Below are positions 33,972 to 37,386 of a stretch of DNA of 37,386 nt, piece after piece. This stretch comes from Muribaculum sp. An289 (GTDB lineage: Bacteria; Bacteroidota; Bacteroidia; Bacteroidales; UBA932), in the NCBI RefSeq assembly GCF_002159555.1, contig NZ_NFIV01000013.1, forward strand, positions 1 to 37,386, written 5' to 3'. How positions within the stretch are numbered: the first letter of the stretch is position 1; each line of letters starts with the position of its first letter. A program made the translations under genes and the position numbers. A model generated the notes under the pieces. That model had not been told where the DNA came from, did no database searches, and saw only the letters and a list, made by a program, of their open reading frames with translations.

Positions 33972-34535
33972 TTATTGCAGCCATTCCCTGATGCCGGTCT
34001 CGGAGGTGCGGTTCAGGAGTTTCCCCGATTGCCAGTTTACGGAAGGATAGGCTTTCTTCAATTCGTTCACTGAATTGTTGATTCCGCTGCCTCCGGAAGT
34101 GGCGAAAGGTATGACCGTTTTTCCATCGAGGTTGTATGTTTCGAGGAATGTATTGATTATCCTCGGTGCCAGATTCCACCAGATGGGGAAGCCCAAATAT
34201 ATCACATCGTATTCCGACACGTTCTCAAAACCTCCTCGGATGGCAGGGCGTGAACTGCCGTCATTCATTTCGATGCTGCTGCGCGAGGACCTGTCGTTCC
34301 AGTCGAGGTCTGCGGATGTATAGGGCTCTGCCGCTTCGATTTCATAAAGTTTTCCCCCTGTTGCGGAGGCAATCATTTCCGCAACCCTCTCAGTAGTTCC
34401 GGTGGCTGAAAAATAGGCCACCAGAGTTTTTCCGTTTTCCATGTTTTCAAAATTTTCCATGTTCTCAGAGTTTTGTGCATAGGCCTGGCAGGATATCGCG
34501 AGGACCGTTGCGATTAAGGTAAAAATCCGTTTCAT
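33972..34535 (-). CDS. Secreted flavodoxin
   Basis: A 187-residue flavodoxin-fold protein with a signal peptide (IATVLAISCQAYA, cut before QNSEN), so periplasmic. The FMN phosphate loop is SATGTTERVAEMI; later motifs are YDVIYLGFPIWWNLAPRIIN and FATSGGSGINNSVNEL. Between signal and fold is a short repeated linker, ENMENFENMEN, encoded by near-identical DNA repeats. Periplasmic flavodoxins of this type are common in Bacteroidetes and are thought to act as electron carriers or reductases. It is divergent from folD. Confidence 0.88.
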   Translation of the reverse strand: MKRIFTLIATVLAISCQAYAQNSENMENFENMENGKTLVAYFSATGTTERVAEMIASATGGKLYEIEAAEPYTSADLDWNDRSSRSSIEMNDGSSRPAIRGGFENVSEYDVIYLGFPIWWNLAPRIINTFLETYNLDGKTVIPFATSGGSGINNSVNELKKAYPSVNWQSGKLLNRTSETGIREWLQ

Positions 34536-34556
34536 GTCTTTATGTCTTTACTCATG

Positions 34557-34564
34557 CAAAATTA
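34557..34564 (-). promoter_or_regulatory. -7 box for the flavodoxin gene
   Basis: Minus-strand TAATTTTG lies 22 nt before the ATG. No clear -33 element is seen. Confidence 0.4.
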
Positions 34565-34629
34565 ATGCGTTGCGGGCGGGCGACGATACCGATATTCCGT
34601 GAATGGTTATACATTTTACGGAATTTTAG

Positions 34630-34637
34630 TAAATTTG
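34630..34637 (+). promoter_or_regulatory. -7 box for folD
   Basis: TAAATTTG matches TAnnTTTG, 47 nt before the folD ATG; the -33 region is poor. Confidence 0.45.
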
Positions 34638-34683
34638 CAGGATATGTTTATTTTGCCAATACGGAAAAAAGGAAGGTATTGTT

Positions 34684-35535
34684 ATGATAATAAGCGGTAA
34701 AGATTTGTCGGCCAGGATGAAGTCCGGAATGGCCGAAGAAGTAAAGGTCCTGACGGAAAAATACGGGCGCGCCCCTCACCTTGTGGTAGTGCTTGTCGGG
34801 GATGACCCTGCAAGCGTTTCGTATGTTACGGGTAAAAGCAAGGCTTCGGAGGCTTTGGGTATAAAGAATACGACGATACGCAAGGATGTGTCTATTTCGG
34901 AGGAAGAGCTCCTGTCGGTCATCGGCGGTCTGAATGACGATCCTGGTGTCGACGGAATACTTATCCAGCTCCCTCTGCCGAAGCATATCAATTCGGACAG
35001 GATTATCGCGGCCGTGCGCCAGGACAAGGACGTGGACGGTTTCCACCCTCTCAATGTGGCGGATTTGCAACTCAAACGTCCGTGTACCCTTCCGTGCACT
35101 CCGATGGGTGTGATGCTCATGCTGAAGGAAGCCGGGATAGAAGTGCAGGGAAAGAGGGCCGTAGTCGTAGGGCGCAGCAACATCGTCGGCCTTCCGGTAG
35201 CGAAACTGCTCCTTGATGCCAATGCCACTGTGACGATAGCGCATTCGCGTACAAAGGACCTTGCTTCTGTTACGCGTGAGGCCGAAATACTCGTGGTTGC
35301 CATAGGACGGCCGAAATTCATAACGGGCGATATGGTTTCCGAAGGCGCCGTGGTGATGGATGTGGGTGTCAACAGGGATCCTGATACGGGAAAACTGTGC
35401 GGGGATGTGGATTTCGATGCCGTGGCCCCGAAGGCTTCTGTCATAACCCCGGTTCCGGGAGGTCTCGGCCCGATGACCATCACCTGCTTGATGCGCAATA
35501 CCATAGATTTGTTCCTCAGGCATGTGGGGGAATGA
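34684..35535 (+). CDS. folD: Bifunctional methylenetetrahydrofolate dehydrogenase / cyclohydrolase
   Basis: A 283-residue enzyme that oxidises 5,10-methylene-THF and hydrolyses the product to 10-formyl-THF, the donor for PurN and PurH. Motifs are SYVTGKSKASEALGI (Tyr and Lys of the active site), DGILIQLPLPKHI, DKDVDGFHPLN, LPCTPMGVM, VVGRSNIVGLPVAKLLL (nucleotide site) and PVPGGLGPMT. Length is normal. It is not in the purine operon but close enough to suggest a shared metabolic neighbourhood. The lipoprotein gene at 35566 follows after 30 nt. Confidence 0.95.
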   Translation: MIISGKDLSARMKSGMAEEVKVLTEKYGRAPHLVVVLVGDDPASVSYVTGKSKASEALGIKNTTIRKDVSISEEELLSVIGGLNDDPGVDGILIQLPLPKHINSDRIIAAVRQDKDVDGFHPLNVADLQLKRPCTLPCTPMGVMLMLKEAGIEVQGKRAVVVGRSNIVGLPVAKLLLDANATVTIAHSRTKDLASVTREAEILVVAIGRPKFITGDMVSEGAVVMDVGVNRDPDTGKLCGDVDFDAVAPKASVITPVPGGLGPMTITCLMRNTIDLFLRHVGE

Positions 35536-35565
35536 TTTTATAACTAACGTAATTTTTATATTGAT

Positions 35566-36717
35566 ATGAAAAAATTTTTTCTTTTGACAGTTATGGCGGC
35601 ATTAATTCTTGCCGGCTGCGAACCCAAAAACACGGATCCGGTACCTGTACCGGTCGAAAGCGTAACATTGAACGAACCGGAGATTACCTTGCTTGTGGGA
35701 GAAGATTTCCAATTGACGGCGGAAGTGCTTCCTGAAAATGCCGACAATAAGACCATAGTATGGGAAAGTTCCGATACTGCAATTGCTACGGTTGATGAAA
35801 ACGGACTCGTCACCGCTGTCGCTGCCGGAAATGCGATTGTAACGGCAACTGTCGATGACAAGAATGCTACCTGTAAGGTCTTCGTAAACGAACCGGCTCC
35901 TGACGGCAACATAGATATGGCTGGAATGAGCGTGGAAGAGGTACGCGCGGCCATAGACGAGGCCCTTGCTGCCGGAATCACGGAGTTCAGGTTTACCGGA
36001 ACTTTCGAACAGCTCGGCATGTCCGTTACCGGTTCACCTATGGACAGTTCATGGATAGACAATCCGTTTGTGGGAACGGCTGTCGAAGTTGTGGACTTCA
36101 GCGGGGTTACCGGTTGGCCTGAAGTCGATGTGGATGGTCTGCTCAATCCTGACGGACAGACTGCAACCGACGGATTCATAGGCATTCCTGCATTCGCATT
36201 CAGCGGATTGCTCGACGGTGTCCATACTTTTCCCGAGTTGAGGGAAGTAATATTACCTTCGGAAGTCGAGGCTATCGGAAGCCAGGCTTTCTGGAACAAC
36301 CCAAAACTGGAAAGAGTAGTCGCTCCAGACGTGAAATATGTAGGAAACCAGTGCTTCGTATACAGCTCCGCCTTCAACTCCATAGAGTTGCCTGAAGCCA
36401 CTACGGTATATACATACGCATTCAGAGGTACGGCGCTCACTTCCATTTCGCTTCCGAAAGTCACCGAAATATATTACGGGCTTTTTATGGACTGTCCTCT
36501 GACGAAGCTGGAACTTACGGCTGCCGGTGACTTTACCATACACGAAGATCCTTTGGCCGCATTTGGCTTTGGAGATGTCGTGTTCAATTTTGCTACGGAA
36601 TCCTGCGAGCTTGTGCTCAATGCGGACAAACATTACGAGTCAGGTACGGCGAGCCCTAAGGCCGCTTCGGCTACAAACTGGTTCGATACCGAATGGGGCA
36701 GCATAGCCTTTAATTAG
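35566..36717 (+). CDS. Surface lipoprotein with Big2 domain and leucine-rich repeats
   Basis: A 383-residue protein with a lipobox LILAGC (Cys about residue 18). About 28-108 is a Big2-type Ig fold (VTLNEPEITLLVGEDFQLTA, VWESSDTAIATVDENGLVTA). About 230-330 holds BspA-like leucine-rich repeats (LREVILPSEVEAIGSQAFWN, LERVVAPDVKYVGNQCF, SIELPEATTVYTYAF, SISLPKVTEIYYGLF). Such proteins are exposed adhesins or ligand binders in Bacteroidales. It follows folD by 30 nt but is an unlikely metabolic partner. A hairpin terminator closes it. Confidence 0.85.
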   Translation: MKKFFLLTVMAALILAGCEPKNTDPVPVPVESVTLNEPEITLLVGEDFQLTAEVLPENADNKTIVWESSDTAIATVDENGLVTAVAAGNAIVTATVDDKNATCKVFVNEPAPDGNIDMAGMSVEEVRAAIDEALAAGITEFRFTGTFEQLGMSVTGSPMDSSWIDNPFVGTAVEVVDFSGVTGWPEVDVDGLLNPDGQTATDGFIGIPAFAFSGLLDGVHTFPELREVILPSEVEAIGSQAFWNNPKLERVVAPDVKYVGNQCFVYSSAFNSIELPEATTVYTYAFRGTALTSISLPKVTEIYYGLFMDCPLTKLELTAAGDFTIHEDPLAAFGFGDVVFNFATESCELVLNADKHYESGTASPKAASATNWFDTEWGSIAFN

Positions 36718-36754
36718 GAATGGACAGGTTTTAATCTGACAATTACGGATACGG

Positions 36755-36797
36755 AATGCTCCGGCGAGGCTGAGAATGCCCGTCGGAGCATTTTTTT
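36755..36797 (+). terminator. Rho-independent terminator after the Big2/LRR gene
   Basis: AATGCTCCG (36755-36763) pairs with CGGAGCATT (36784-36792), followed by a run of T residues. Confidence 0.85.
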
Positions 36798-36856
36798 ATC
36801 CATCGGGACTGGCAAGAAATGGCGATTTGAAAAGGATTTTTCATAACAAGTTGTGA

Positions 36857-36887
36857 TTGACGGCGGCTTTCATGCGGGATAACTTTG
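36857..36887 (+). promoter_or_regulatory. Promoter pointing into the right IS copy; its gene is displaced
   Basis: TTGA (36857-36860), 19 nt, then TAACTTTG (36880-36887) fits the consensus. Downstream is a leader of about 90 nt ending TTTTTATATTATG (ATG at 36982-36984), right at the IS boundary. It resembles the leader ending TTTTTATATTGATATG before the gene at 35566. The gene it served lies beyond the IS. Apart from this promoter, the terminator at 36755 and the IS end, I see nothing in 36718-37108. Confidence 0.55.
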
Positions 36888-36986
36888 CACTCCGGATCGG
36901 AACGGCAGCGGATGCTTGACGGAGGACGGCCGGAAAATCCGGTGTGGCACGATGGGAGTTATTTTAAAACATTTTTATATTATGGG

Positions 36987-37006
36987 ACATTAGTGTCCGG
37001 TAAAAA
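36987..37006 (+). repeat. Terminal inverted repeat of the right IS copy
   Basis: ACATTAGTGTCCGGTAAAAA matches the reverse complement of 91-110 at 18 of 20 positions. With the preceding GGG it forms a near-palindrome, GGGACATTAGTGTCC. Confidence 0.8.
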
Positions 37007-37108
37007 ATCGCAAAAGTTCTTTGAAAATATTGAAGTATAGGTAATTACAAGGATGGGACGAGCGCGCCGATTTGAATTTATCTTTGCCAGACTATCGTAG
37101 AATGGCAC

Positions 37109-37386
37109 ATGAATAAAGGAAAATACGTGTTCTCACAGCTTTTAGATTTCCTTGATAAGGATGTATTTTTAAGAATATCAAACAAATACAATGGAAATCG
37201 GTATGTCAAGTCTTTCACCTGCTGGAATCAGCTGGCAGTCATGATGTTCGGGCAGCTGTCCAACCGTGAGAGCCTCAGAGACTTAGTTCTTGCGACACAG
37301 GCGCACGCAAACAAGGCTTTTCATCTTGGCTTCGGGAAATACGCCTCTAAAAGCACTCTTGCAGATGCCAACACCAAACGCGATTA
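37109..37386 (+). CDS. IS4-family transposase, N-terminal part cut by the window edge
   Basis: The visible 92 codons begin MNKGKYVFSQLLDFLDKDVF, then SFTCWNQLAVMMFGQLSNRE and SLRDLVLATQAHANKAFHLG. From memory this is the DUF4372 N-terminal domain of Bacteroidales IS4-family transposases, which precedes the DDE catalytic domain (outside the window). The ATG at 37109 is preferred because the upstream ATG at 37102 hits a stop after four codons. The end at 37386 is the window edge, not a stop. Confidence 0.85.
   Translation, partial: MNKGKYVFSQLLDFLDKDVFLRISNKYNGNRYVKSFTCWNQLAVMMFGQLSNRESLRDLVLATQAHANKAFHLGFGKYASKSTLADANTKRD

Larger units (their letters stand above)
36987..37386 (+). mobile_element. 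IS4-type (DUF4372) insertion sequence, 5' end
   Basis: This is the left end of a second IS copy in the same orientation as the one at 1-110. It starts with ACATTAGTGTCC, contains the subterminal ATGGGACGAG motif at 37053-37062, a -7-like TATCTTTG at 37079-37086 without a good -33, and the transposase start at 37109. The element runs past the window end. Confidence 0.85.

Noticed and set aside
36894-36981. Shared leader element with 32298-32406
   Set aside because: Both contain GGAGGACGGC and CCGGAAAA, but order and spacing differ and the rest does not align.

Overview
This window comes from a Bacteroidales chromosome. The supporting signs are TAnnTTTG/TTTG-type promoters, a GLPGLI-family protein, a TonB-receptor-like protein with a carboxypeptidase-regulatory domain, a V-type ATPase operon with a DUF2764 subunit, and a GG-leader peptide cluster of the Bacteroidales type. 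The genus cannot be fixed from the sequence alone; a Rikenellaceae-like or related gut or rumen lineage is plausible but is a guess. Most of the window has balanced base composition, whereas the first ~2.5 kb is visibly A+T-rich.

Layout. Positions 1-110 are the 3' end of an IS4-type (DUF4372) insertion sequence. It is inserted inside a radical-SAM/SPASM peptide maturase, whose 3' part remains at 111-872. Next come a degenerate pseudo-radical-SAM partner (891-2150), a GG-leader ribosomal peptide precursor with a CGCGC core (2219-2476), a strong stem-loop, a GLPGLI protein, a small exported protein and a large outer-membrane receptor-like protein (to 6509). This looks like one ribosomally made, radical-SAM-modified natural-product locus, now broken by the IS.

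6546-12914 holds an HD-domain protein, guanylate kinase (gmk), class II fructose-bisphosphate aldolase, a LiaF-like membrane protein, a GH20 beta-hexosaminidase and a YD-repeat-like lipoprotein. 12945-20880 (minus strand) is a V-type ATPase operon, E-DUF2764-A-B-D-I-K. It is followed by a hidden 58-codon exported-peptide reading frame that begins right after the K stop codon, and by a WxcM/QdtA-like cupin. The K subunit carries the ligand set of the Na+ site known from Enterococcus hirae NtpK.

Divergent from the ATPase operon is a compact purine operon (20984-32106): purE, purL, a purC-purF fusion, purM, purN, purH, purD, closed by a hairpin terminator. It covers most steps from PRPP to IMP; purK and purB are not here. 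The PurC-PurF fusion is notable because the PurF catalytic cysteine normally has to become N-terminal, so maturation may split the polyprotein. PurD has an N-terminal extension and an Ala/Gly-rich insertion.

32107-36986 carries two small exported proteins behind a long inverted repeat, a secreted flavodoxin, folD (one-carbon units for the purN and purH steps), and a Big2/leucine-rich-repeat lipoprotein. It also holds a promoter and leader ending in an ATG where a second, same-orientation copy of the IS begins (36987 to the window end).
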